Shown here piece after piece: positions 1-7,100 of a stretch of DNA of 64,000 bases. A program made the position numbers and the translations under genes. Numbering within the stretch: position 1 is the first letter of the stretch; each line of letters starts with the position of its first letter. Under the pieces are notes generated by a model. It ran no database searches, was not told the DNA's origin, and worked only from the letters and a program-made list of their open reading frames with translations. The DNA is from JBLXBZ01 sp048265185 (GTDB lineage: Bacteria > Pseudomonadota > Alphaproteobacteria > Rhizobiales > Stappiaceae): positions 434,001 to 498,000 of the forward strand of contig JBLXBZ010000001.1 of NCBI GenBank assembly GCA_048265185.1, written 5' to 3'.

Positions 1-569
1 CGGCGCCGGCCGCGTTCTCGTTTATATTGCGATGCAATATACTAGCGAACTACGGGCTTTGGTCATGTGGGCGGATATTTTCGCTGACATGCCAATAACT
101 TGCCCGGCACCCTAACTTTTCGAAACTTTTAACCCTGAGATTTAGCCCCCGAAGGCGCTCTATTCACTGACTGCAAACTAGAGCGAATCGGATCTTTAGG
201 TCAAGTCGTGTTTGCTATCTCTTGTGCCTATGTGAGGTGACAGGGGCTAAATATTGTATATGCGTGTGGATATCGAGGAAAGCGCGCTCTCATGCAACAA
301 AACACTTGGGATGGATGTTCGCAGACGTGATCGCTGTTGAACGGCGCGTTTTGAGAACTCGCTCCGGCTTTAGTCGCGCGCGGTAAGTCGCCCGTCCAGA
401 TCAGGCTGACTTTCGTCTTGACGCTTGATAAAAACTCAAAATTTTTTCCTGAAAATGTTAGAGTGTCTTATGCAGAAACGTTAACGTTGTCTGACTAAGA
501 TCGTGAGGTGGTTTTTGTCAGCTTCAAGTGAATAGTATTCGCGCTGGCGCATGTGAAAAGTGAGCCGCC
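1..569. other. Intergenic/upstream region before the receiver-domain gene
   Basis: No convincing gene is seen here. Two short perfect inverted repeats stand out: ATATTGC-GAT-GCAATAT at 24-40 and AACGTTAACGTT at 477-488, the latter about 80 bases ahead of the receiver gene. Either could be an operator, but repeats this short are expected by chance in a window of this size. The gene to the left lies outside the window. Confidence 0.4.
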
Positions 570-1298
570 ATGTCTATGCACGCAGCGTTTGGATTAGAGT
601 TAAAAGACCTTGATGTCGTCATCGTGGATGAGTCGCGCCATATGCAAACGATCTTGCGCTCCATTCTCCTGATGGCGCGGGTTCGGCGTATCCGTGCTTT
701 TGACAGGGTGGACGACGCCCTCGCTGCGATGACCTCCGATCCGCCCAATTTTGTCATTGCAGAATGGTTGATGCGTCCGCTGAACGGACGACAGCTTTTG
801 AAACGCATGAAACGCAGCGATAATTGGTTGATGCGTGACATTCCGGTGATGATCATAACGTCTTATTGCACCCGAGTGGCTCTTGAACTGGCGATTCAGG
901 CCGGCGCTCATTTTGTTTTGGCCAAACCATTCTCACCGTCTTCTGTTCTTACTAGGCTGAAATGGGTTTTGGCTGATGATCGGCCTATGATCGTCACTAG
1001 GGCGGGAAGTTACATTGTCGCCGGAGCTGAGAAGGTTTTTTATTCTAAAAACGAACGATGGAAACTATCGTCTATGGTCCACGCCGCAAACCTGCGTGTA
1101 ATGGCGCAGGCGAGAAAAGCGCAAGCGAACGTCGATCAAGTGTTTGAGGCGGATACGCTGGCGCAACGGCCATTCGCTGGGAGACTAAGTCAAGAAGATG
1201 AGATTCGTCGGGAGCAACGTTTGGAGCGAAGACGTTTACGCAAGGCTCATGTTAAAGGACAGGCGATGAGCGACGGTCTGTTTGCGAGACAGTCCTAG
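570..1298 (+). CDS. Atypical response-regulator receiver protein (Glu at the phospho-acceptor site)
   Basis: A 242-residue soluble protein. Residues about 14-135 form a CheY-like receiver domain: an acidic pair D20/E21 (VIVDES), the conserved Thr at T97 (IITSY) and the conserved Lys at K119 (AKPF). The usual phosphorylated Asp (family pattern 'DxxMP..dG') is replaced by Glu: FVIAEWLMRPLNG, E65. In known receivers Asp-to-Glu often mimics phosphorylation, so this one may be locked on or regulated without phosphate; that is inference. The C-terminal ~100 residues are basic and probably helical, with no recognisable DNA-binding or enzymatic domain, so it may be a single-domain adaptor. No histidine kinase is next to it. 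ATG at 570 is chosen; its Shine-Dalgarno is weak. Confidence 0.8.
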   Translation: MSMHAAFGLELKDLDVVIVDESRHMQTILRSILLMARVRRIRAFDRVDDALAAMTSDPPNFVIAEWLMRPLNGRQLLKRMKRSDNWLMRDIPVMIITSYCTRVALELAIQAGAHFVLAKPFSPSSVLTRLKWVLADDRPMIVTRAGSYIVAGAEKVFYSKNERWKLSSMVHAANLRVMAQARKAQANVDQVFEADTLAQRPFAGRLSQEDEIRREQRLERRRLRKAHVKGQAMSDGLFARQS

Positions 1299-1493
1299 AT
1301 TGCGTGTCAGCGGTTCTTGCTTAATTGAAAGTCTCCAATGTCGGGAGGCTGGACAGAAACAGCTGCGCACGCCATATTCGCATCAACTTGACTAAGGGTT
1401 TAACTTGTGGTCATGGGTGTGCGAAGCGTTTGATTAAATCAAATGTTCGGCGCATGAAACGTGGCGTCAAGATCATATGGGAGCGCGCGGCGC

Positions 1494-1880
1494 ATGAAAG
1501 CACTTCTGATCCAGTTCTTCACTTGGTGGAACGGACAAACGTGGGGAACGCGCATGTTCACCTGGCGCAAAGGTGAGCGTGTTGGCGAAGACCAGTTTGG
1601 CAACGTTTATTACCGTGAGCGCAACGGCAAGCGTCGTTGGGTGATTTATAATGGTCTGGCTGAAGCTTCGATGATTCCTCCGGGTTGGCATGGGTGGATG
1701 CACCACCGCACCGATGTTGCGCCGAGTGATGAAAATTATGCGATGCGTGAGTGGGAAAAGCCGCATGTTCCGAATTTAACAGGAACCCCGGCGGCTTATC
1801 GTCCTGATGGTTCGATCCTTACGCCTGAGGCAAGACCGGAGGTCACCGGCGATTATAAAGCCTGGACGCCGGGAGCTTGA
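1494..1880 (+). CDS. NADH:ubiquinone oxidoreductase NDUFA12-type accessory subunit
   Basis: A 128-residue protein of the NDUFA12 (B17.2, 17.2 kDa) family. This is an accessory subunit of respiratory Complex I found in mitochondria and alphaproteobacteria, on the matrix/cytoplasmic side near the peripheral arm. Family hallmarks are visible: an N-terminal FTWWNGQTWGTRMFT segment, GEDQFGNVYYRE, RRWVIYNG, and a PPGWHGWMH motif followed by a Pro-rich C-terminus. The ATG at 1494 is preferred over upstream in-frame ATGs because the family begins with this short hydrophobic stretch. As usual in alphaproteobacteria it stands alone, away from the nuo operon. A perfect-palindrome terminator follows 40 bases downstream. 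Confidence 0.9.
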   Translation: MKALLIQFFTWWNGQTWGTRMFTWRKGERVGEDQFGNVYYRERNGKRRWVIYNGLAEASMIPPGWHGWMHHRTDVAPSDENYAMREWEKPHVPNLTGTPAAYRPDGSILTPEARPEVTGDYKAWTPGA

Positions 1881-1919
1881 ATTTCGGCTTCGACGCGGGA
1901 TTGAAATAAGAATAAAGTT

Positions 1920-1949
1920 AAAACAGCCCGGAAATTTCCGGGCTGTTTT
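1920..1949 (+). terminator. Rho-independent terminator after the NDUFA12-type gene
   Basis: A 30-base perfect inverted repeat (arms AAAACAGCCCGGAAA and its complement) followed by ATTTT. The GC core with flanking A and T runs makes it usable in both directions, so it may also stop the small minus-strand gene at 1985-2104. Confidence 0.85.
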
Positions 1950-1984
1950 ATTTTGAAATCAATAAAGAAAAATCAGTAGGTTTT

Positions 1985-2104
1985 TCAGCAGGTTTTATAG
2001 GCTTCGCATGTGCCGGCGTGTTCGCCAAGCATCATGCCCATAGACGCGGTAACGCCAGCAAGCCCAAACACCAAGCCAAAGAAAATAACAATACGCACAG
2101 TCAT
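1985..2104 (-). CDS. 39-residue small membrane or secreted peptide
   Basis: A short open frame of 39 codons plus TGA. ATG is at 2104, with a well-placed Shine-Dalgarno (GGAG, six bases ahead). The product starts MTVRIVIFFGLVFGLAGV: one hydrophobic segment (about residues 4-25), then a short polar tail with two cysteines (TCEAYKTC at the C-terminus). It could be a single-pass membrane microprotein, or an exported peptide cut after the hydrophobic stretch. I know no family for it. A longer overlapping minus-strand frame (to 2183) has no ribosome site and looks like a shadow. It is convergent with the NDUFA12-type gene and shares its terminator. Support is the ribosome site, the hydrophobic pattern and the absence of another gene here. 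Confidence 0.55.
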   Translation of the reverse strand: MTVRIVIFFGLVFGLAGVTASMGMMLGEHAGTCEAYKTC

Positions 2105-2440
2105 CGAATTCTCCAGATTTTATCCACTCGATGCGGCTTACTCCCGCCACCTGATTGATAAGCAATTCAAAGGAATACGTCATTTTTAGTGTGCCGGAGC
2201 GACCGGCTTTTGACGTGAATCAATTGCTCTTTCAGATGACAAAAATGCACACACCGCGTTTGGAAAGCGTTAATCAACGTTTCTGGGCGCAGAGTAAAGA
2301 GGCGCTTTTTGTGTGGCTGCATATATTTCAACCCCTGTTGCAAATCTACAGCAGCTTGACGATGATCATTGAAGTTCGCCTTAAGTTCAGAGTGTTGTTT
2401 TGAATTTACGGCTCGCTCGGCGAGCGTTATAGGAAATCTC
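2105..2440. other. Intergenic region between the small peptide gene and holC
   Basis: It should hold the divergent promoters of the small peptide gene and holC. A short GC hairpin (CGCTCG-G-CGAGCG) lies just ahead of the holC ribosome site. No further gene is supported; open frames here on both strands have no ribosome sites or family resemblance. Confidence 0.35.
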
Positions 2441-2911
2441 ATGCCATCCGAGAGACCAGAAATCTTATTTTATCATCTGACGCTTCGCCCCCTTGAGGGC
2501 GTTTTGCCCGGTTTGCTGGAAAAATGTCATGAAAGGTCGTGGCGAACCGTTGTTCAAACCGTCAATGAAGACAGACAAACCCTGATCGACAATCTTCTCT
2601 GGACCTATAGCGCTGATTCATTTCTCCCTCATGGCGCGCCGGGTGACGGCGCGCCGGAAGATCAGCCGATTCTCGTCACATGTGATATGGACAATCTCAA
2701 TGGCGCCAGCGTCAGGTTCATGGTTGACGGCGCTGAGCCGCCGCCAGAAGATAAGCTCTGCGATTACGCGCGCGTCGTTTTTCTGTTCGACGGACATGAA
2801 CAGCACATGCTGGAAAGCGCCAGACGTCATTGGAAGACTCTAAAGGCTTCCGGTTTCGATCTGACCTACTGGCAGCAAAATGACAATGGGGGCTGGGCGC
2901 GAAAAGCTTAG
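2441..2911 (+). CDS. holC: DNA polymerase III subunit chi
   Basis: A 156-residue HolC-family protein. Chi belongs to the clamp-loader complex and links it to single-strand-binding protein at the replication fork. Visible family features are the opening EILFYHLTLRPLEGVLPGLL, the central WRTVVQ, the LWTYSADSFLPHG block (family pattern LWtf.~sFlPH), and the C-terminal DYARVVFLFDGHE. Length matches alphaproteobacterial HolC (about 150). ATG 2441 is preceded by AGGAAA; the longer open frame starting at 2369 has no such site. It is followed by a strong hairpin and is convergent with the ABC-F gene. Confidence 0.9.
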   Translation: MPSERPEILFYHLTLRPLEGVLPGLLEKCHERSWRTVVQTVNEDRQTLIDNLLWTYSADSFLPHGAPGDGAPEDQPILVTCDMDNLNGASVRFMVDGAEPPPEDKLCDYARVVFLFDGHEQHMLESARRHWKTLKASGFDLTYWQQNDNGGWARKA

Positions 2912-2959
2912 GCGGTGGCGCATGCAGGCGATTTAACGCGGTGTCAGGTTGTGTCGCAA

Positions 2960-2988
2960 ACTGGACGGCGTGACGCACGCCGTCCAGT
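2960..2988. terminator. Bidirectional hairpin between holC and the ABC-F gene
   Basis: A perfect 13-base stem (ACTGGACGGCGTG with CACGCCGTCCAGT) and a 3-base loop lie between two convergent genes. There is no long T run on either side, so termination is likely but not certain. Confidence 0.7.
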
Positions 2989-3015
2989 ATTAGCGCGCCT
3001 TGAACAGGGAAGAAC

Positions 3016-4902
3016 TCACGCTTCCATTTCTTTTTCATATTGCGCCGACAGAGCCAGCCATTTTTCTTCGGCTTTCTCCAGCTTTTTCTCAAGATCAGCC
3101 TTGTCTTTAGTAAGCTTCATCGCTTTTTCCGGCTCTGACGCGTATAGATCTGCGTCGGCGAGCTTGTCGCTGATTTTCACGGCCTGCGCCTGCAACGTCG
3201 CGATATCTTTTTCCGCAGCTTGAATCTTCTTTTTCAGCGGTGCTAGCGCCGCGCGTTTTTGAGCCGCTTCACGGCGTCGTTCCTGAGCGCTTTTTTTCGG
3301 CGCGCCGCTGCCGGACGCGCTTTCATTACGGGGTTTTGCGTCGCCTTGTAAAATCCATCGACGATATTCTTCCATGTCGCCGTCATAAGAGGACACGCCG
3401 CCATTGGAGACGAGCCATAAGCGATCTGCGCTCGCCTCAACTAGGTGCCGGTCATGCGAGATCAGAATAACAGCGCCTTTGAAGTCGTTAATCGCGAGGA
3501 TCAACGCTTCACGGCTGTCAATATCCAGATGGTTGGTCGGCTCATCCAAAATTAGCAAATGCGGACCGTGAAAAGTCGCGAGGCCTAAAAGAAGTCGTGC
3601 TTTTTCACCGCCAGAGAGGTCTTTAGCCGCTGTGTTCATGCGGTCGGTAGGCAAACCAAAGCGGGCGACGCGGGCGCGCACTTTCGCTTCCGGCGCGCCG
3701 ACCATCAGCGAACGCACATGATCCACCGGGCTTTCAGCCGGGCGCAGTTCATCCATTTGATGTTGGGCGAAAAAGGCGATTTTGAGCTTGCTGGCTTTGA
3801 CGATTTCCCCGCCCAGCGCTTCAAGCCGCTCGGCGATTAGTTTGGCGAAAGTTGATTTACCATTACCGTTTGAACCCAAAAGCGCGATCCGGTCATCGGG
3901 GTCAATATTAAGATTGAGATTCGACAGCACAGCCTTGCCGTCATAGCCGACGGAAACATTCTCCAACTTGATGATCGGCGGCGCGAGCTGACCCTCAGGG
4001 TCAGGAAAGGATAGGGGGTTGCTATTTTCTTCGATCAAGCCGGAAATCGGCTGCATTCTCTCCAGCATCTTCAAGCGGGATTGAGCTTGACGCGCTTTGG
4101 AGGCCTTGGCGCGAAAGCGGTCGACGAAAGCTTGCATATGCTTGCGCTGCGCTTCCTGTTTCTCACGACTTTTTTGCTGCAAGATTAAAGTTTCCCGGCG
4201 CTGCCGGTCGAAACTGTCATAGCCGCCACGGTAATAGACCAGCTTTCCCTGATCAAGATGAACGATTGAATCCACCGCCTTGTTTAAAAGGTCTCTGTCA
4301 TGGCTGATGAGAACCACCTGATGAGGATAGCGCGCGATGTAGCTCTCCAGCCACATGGTGCCCTCTAGATCGAGATAGTTGGTCGGCTCGTCGAGAAGCA
4401 GGAGGTCCGGCTCGGAGAAAAGAACCGCTGCGAGGGCGACGCGCATGCGCCAGCCGCCTGAGAAAGCGGAGCAGGGGCGCGCCTGCGCCTGTGCGTCAAA
4501 ACCCAGACCGGCTAGAATGGAGCTCGCCCGCGCCTCCGCGGTATGGCTATCAATATCCGCCAGACGGGTATGGATTTCCGCTATCCGGTTCGGGTCGCGC
4601 GCCGTCTCCGCTTCTTCCAGCAGCGACGTGCGTTCGGTGTCAGCCGCAAGAACCACCTCAAGCAAAGATTCTTCCGTTCCCGGCGCTTCCTGAGCGACCT
4701 GGCCGATTTTTGCGGCTCTGGGAACGTGAATGTCCCCGGATTCGGGCGATAAATCTCCCGTGATCAACTTGAATAACGTTGACTTTCCCGTGCCATTGCG
4801 TCCGACGAAGCCCGTTTTGGCGCCGGTTGGAAAAGTAACGCTGGCGTCCTCCAGAAGAGGTCGGCCCGCGATGCGATAGGTGAGGTCGGTGATCTTTAAC
4901 AT
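3016..4902 (-). CDS. ABC-F family ATP-binding protein (ribosome-associated, Uup/YheS-like)
   Basis: 628 residues with two ABC ATPase domains and no membrane segments, the layout of ABC-F proteins that act on the ribosome (translation factors) rather than in transport. The first domain has Walker A GRNGTGKSTLFKLI, signature FSGGWRMRVALA and Walker B LLLLDEPTNYLD. The second has GSNGNGKSTFAKLI, LSGGEKARLLLGLA and LLILDEPTNHLD. A charged linker between them is the usual ABC-F interdomain arm, and a Lys/Glu-rich coiled-coil C-terminus resembles Uup/YheS. ATG 4902 (MLKITDLTYRIAGRPLL) is preferred because the family starts at this first beta strand; the upstream in-frame ATG adds 22 unmatched residues. 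Confidence 0.92.
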   Translation of the reverse strand: MLKITDLTYRIAGRPLLEDASVTFPTGAKTGFVGRNGTGKSTLFKLITGDLSPESGDIHVPRAAKIGQVAQEAPGTEESLLEVVLAADTERTSLLEEAETARDPNRIAEIHTRLADIDSHTAEARASSILAGLGFDAQAQARPCSAFSGGWRMRVALAAVLFSEPDLLLLDEPTNYLDLEGTMWLESYIARYPHQVVLISHDRDLLNKAVDSIVHLDQGKLVYYRGGYDSFDRQRRETLILQQKSREKQEAQRKHMQAFVDRFRAKASKARQAQSRLKMLERMQPISGLIEENSNPLSFPDPEGQLAPPIIKLENVSVGYDGKAVLSNLNLNIDPDDRIALLGSNGNGKSTFAKLIAERLEALGGEIVKASKLKIAFFAQHQMDELRPAESPVDHVRSLMVGAPEAKVRARVARFGLPTDRMNTAAKDLSGGEKARLLLGLATFHGPHLLILDEPTNHLDIDSREALILAINDFKGAVILISHDRHLVEASADRLWLVSNGGVSSYDGDMEEYRRWILQGDAKPRNESASGSGAPKKSAQERRREAAQKRAALAPLKKKIQAAEKDIATLQAQAVKISDKLADADLYASEPEKAMKLTKDKADLEKKLEKAEEKWLALSAQYEKEMEA

Positions 4903-5027
4903 GGCGCGGATGTTTGCCGTTAAAAGCATAACGGCGCAAGAGGAAATGCGAGGGAAACCGCTCCTCATGCGCCGCTATTTCGATTTACTTTAAAAAGCGC
5001 CCAAAATTTTTAAAAAGGACGCCGTCT

Positions 5028-6164
5028 TTAGCTAAGCGTTTTAAGTAAGCCCTTCATCAGGTTCATGCGCGGAACGAGCGCGGATGCGTAGATGTGCTCA
5101 TTCAGCGTATGCGCGCCTTCTCCGTCGGCTCCCAAACCATCGAGGGTTGGAACCTTGTCGGCGATGAAATTGCCGTCAGAGCCGCCGCCAGCGGTTTGCT
5201 GTTGCAGGTCAATGCCCAATTCGCTCGCCAAAGCTCTGGCGTGCTGGAAAAGATTTTCAATTTCCGGAGTTTTGGCGAAAGGCGGACGGTTCATTCCGCC
5301 CGTGATGGAGAGTTTGCAATCCGGGTCTTTGGGGGTGAGGTTAAGGATTTTAGCGCAAAACTCTTCGGCCGCCGCTTGAGTTGGGACTCGCAGATCGATT
5401 TCCGCCTGCGCGAATTGCGGAACGACGTTTGTTCCGGTTCCACCAGAGATCTGTCCGACGTTGATTGTGACTTTACGGTCATAATCGGTCAGGCCTTCAA
5501 GGAGTAGTATCTGATGCGCCAATTCCTTGATCGCGCTTCGTCCGTCATGGTGCCGGCTTCCTGAGTGGGCGGGGCGGCCTTCGATTTTCAAGGTGAACCG
5601 CGCGGTGCCTTTGCGAGCGGTGACGATTTGGCCGCCGTCGCGCGCCGGTTCGGTCACCAGAACATATTTCGCGTTCTCCGCAAGACGTTGGATTATGGCG
5701 CGGGAGGTTTGGCTGCCAACCTCTTCATCCGCCGTGAAGAGATGACGCACGGGTAAGCTGTTGGGCGATCCGCGTTCTCTTGTCTCCTCGGCGATTGACT
5801 TCACCGCCTGCATGGCGAAATAAGCGCCCGCTTTCATGTCGTAAATGCCGGGGCCATAAACCTTGTCGCCGTCAATTTTGAAGGGGAGCCCATCTTTGAT
5901 GGTTCCCTTGGGGTGAACGGTGTCCAGGTGGCTGAGGAGCAGAATATAGGGCGCCTCCGGATCACCCCACGGGGCGGTGGCTAAAAGGTGATCGCCGCGG
6001 CCGTTCTGACCGGGAAAGCGCTCGGTCGTCGCGCCAAAAGCCTCCACTTCCTGGGTCACCATGTCCATCATCTTGTTCAGTTGATCTGCGTCTGGCGTGT
6101 GCGTTTCCAATTCAACCCAACGACGTATCCCTTGAAGGAGTTCTTCGGTATTCGGCAATGTCAT
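5028..6164 (-). CDS. M20 family metallopeptidase (glutamate carboxypeptidase-like)
   Basis: A 378-residue zinc-dependent hydrolase of the M20/ArgE-DapE-CPG2 superfamily, cytosolic (no signal peptide). Metal-ligand motifs are intact: SHLDTVHPKGT, GPGIYDMKAG (bridging Asp), the ADEEVG catalytic/metal pair, and a His in the dimerisation-domain element GRPAHSG. C-terminal GGGSDGNFIAD also fits the carboxypeptidase G2/glutamate carboxypeptidase branch, which removes C-terminal Glu from peptides or folate-like substrates. The exact substrate cannot be read from sequence. ATG 6164 follows an AGGA site; the longer in-frame start at 6290 gives an unusual, unmatched N-terminus. It diverges from ndk. 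Confidence 0.85.
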   Translation of the reverse strand: MTLPNTEELLQGIRRWVELETHTPDADQLNKMMDMVTQEVEAFGATTERFPGQNGRGDHLLATAPWGDPEAPYILLLSHLDTVHPKGTIKDGLPFKIDGDKVYGPGIYDMKAGAYFAMQAVKSIAEETRERGSPNSLPVRHLFTADEEVGSQTSRAIIQRLAENAKYVLVTEPARDGGQIVTARKGTARFTLKIEGRPAHSGSRHHDGRSAIKELAHQILLLEGLTDYDRKVTINVGQISGGTGTNVVPQFAQAEIDLRVPTQAAAEEFCAKILNLTPKDPDCKLSITGGMNRPPFAKTPEIENLFQHARALASELGIDLQQQTAGGGSDGNFIADKVPTLDGLGADGEGAHTLNEHIYASALVPRMNLMKGLLKTLS

Positions 6165-6540
6165 GGATTTATCCTGTTTGTTGGTGGGTAAATCAGGTGA
6201 GGTAACATGTCCCCTATGCTTTTGCGGGATAGAAATATCCTTTAAAGTTATAGGGTTATGGGTTTGTTTTCTTGTCTTAAATAAGCTCAATTACATGTCT
6301 TTGTCATCCCCTGCGCCGTTCTCGCCGATAAAGTGTTGGGCAAATGAAACGCTTCAAAGGCGGACGCCTCTTGCGGTTAGCTAAGCGGCTCGTTATACCC
6401 AGCCGCGAATCTTCTTGGATTTGGCGTAGAATTCAGCCATTTCACAGATGAGTAATATTTTTGCTGGAGAGGGGCTTTGTCGCCGCTTTTCAGTCCAGGT
6501 TTTCGCTAAGACGTCTCGAACCCGAAAATGGAACTATTCT
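6165..6540. other. Divergent intergenic region between the M20 gene and ndk
   Basis: Expected to hold promoters of both genes. Small open frames occur on both strands but none has a ribosome site with a recognisable product, and I saw no strong repeat. Confidence 0.35.
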
Positions 6541-6963
6541 ATGGCTATTGAACGCACTTTCTCCATGATTAAGCCGGATGCGACTCGCCGTAATCTTACA
6601 GGCGCCATCACAGCCAAGCTTGAAGAAGCCGGTTTGCGCGTTGTCGCCTCCAAGCGCGTTTGGATGTCTCAGCGTGAAGCGGAAGCTTTTTACGCTGTTC
6701 ATAAAGAGCGCCCATTCTTTGGCGAGCTGGTCGAGTTCATGTGCTCGGCTCCAACCGTCGTTCAGGTTCTTGAAGGCGAAAACGCCGTCTTGAAAAACCG
6801 TGAAGTCATGGGCGCCACCAATCCGGCCGACGCCGAAGAAGGCACGATCCGTAAAACATTCGCTTTGTCTATCGGCGAAAATTCGGTTCATGGTTCTGAT
6901 GCGCCTGAAACGGCAAAAGAAGAGATTGCATTCTGGTTTTCCGGCACGGAAATCGTCGGCTGA
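6541..6963 (+). CDS. ndk: Nucleoside diphosphate kinase
   Basis: A 140-residue NDK that transfers the gamma phosphate between nucleoside di- and triphosphates through a phospho-His intermediate. The family pattern is complete: N-terminal ERTFSMIKPDATRRN, HKERPFFGELVEFM, a nucleotide-binding block with VLEGENAV, and the active-site region NSVHGSDAPETA with the catalytic His. Length is typical. ATG 6541 (MAIERTF) is used; the longer frame from 6448 adds an unmatched extension. It has its own terminator and reads as monocistronic. Confidence 0.96.
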   Translation: MAIERTFSMIKPDATRRNLTGAITAKLEEAGLRVVASKRVWMSQREAEAFYAVHKERPFFGELVEFMCSAPTVVQVLEGENAVLKNREVMGATNPADAEEGTIRKTFALSIGENSVHGSDAPETAKEEIAFWFSGTEIVG

Positions 6964-6990
6964 ACAAATTTGCATCTGGATATTTAGCGA

Positions 6991-7018
6991 AAAAGCCGGC
7001 CTTTGGTCGGCTTTTTTG
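6991..7018 (+). terminator. Rho-independent terminator of ndk
   Basis: The stem AAAAGCCGGCC pairs with GGTCGGCTTTT (one G-T pair) around a TTT loop and ends in a T run. It starts 27 bases after the ndk stop codon. Confidence 0.85.
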
Positions 7019-7100
7019 TTGAAAGAGCTTGCGCATTTCTCGCACAACTGAGAAAGATCCTTTCGGGGAGCGTGGTTCTTTGATGTTGGGGGAGCTTTTC

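Noticed and set aside
6387..6443. Minus-strand peptide MAEFYAKSKKIRGWV between the M20 gene and ndk
   Set aside because: Only 15 codons, no ribosome site, and no recognisable family; chance frames of this length are common.
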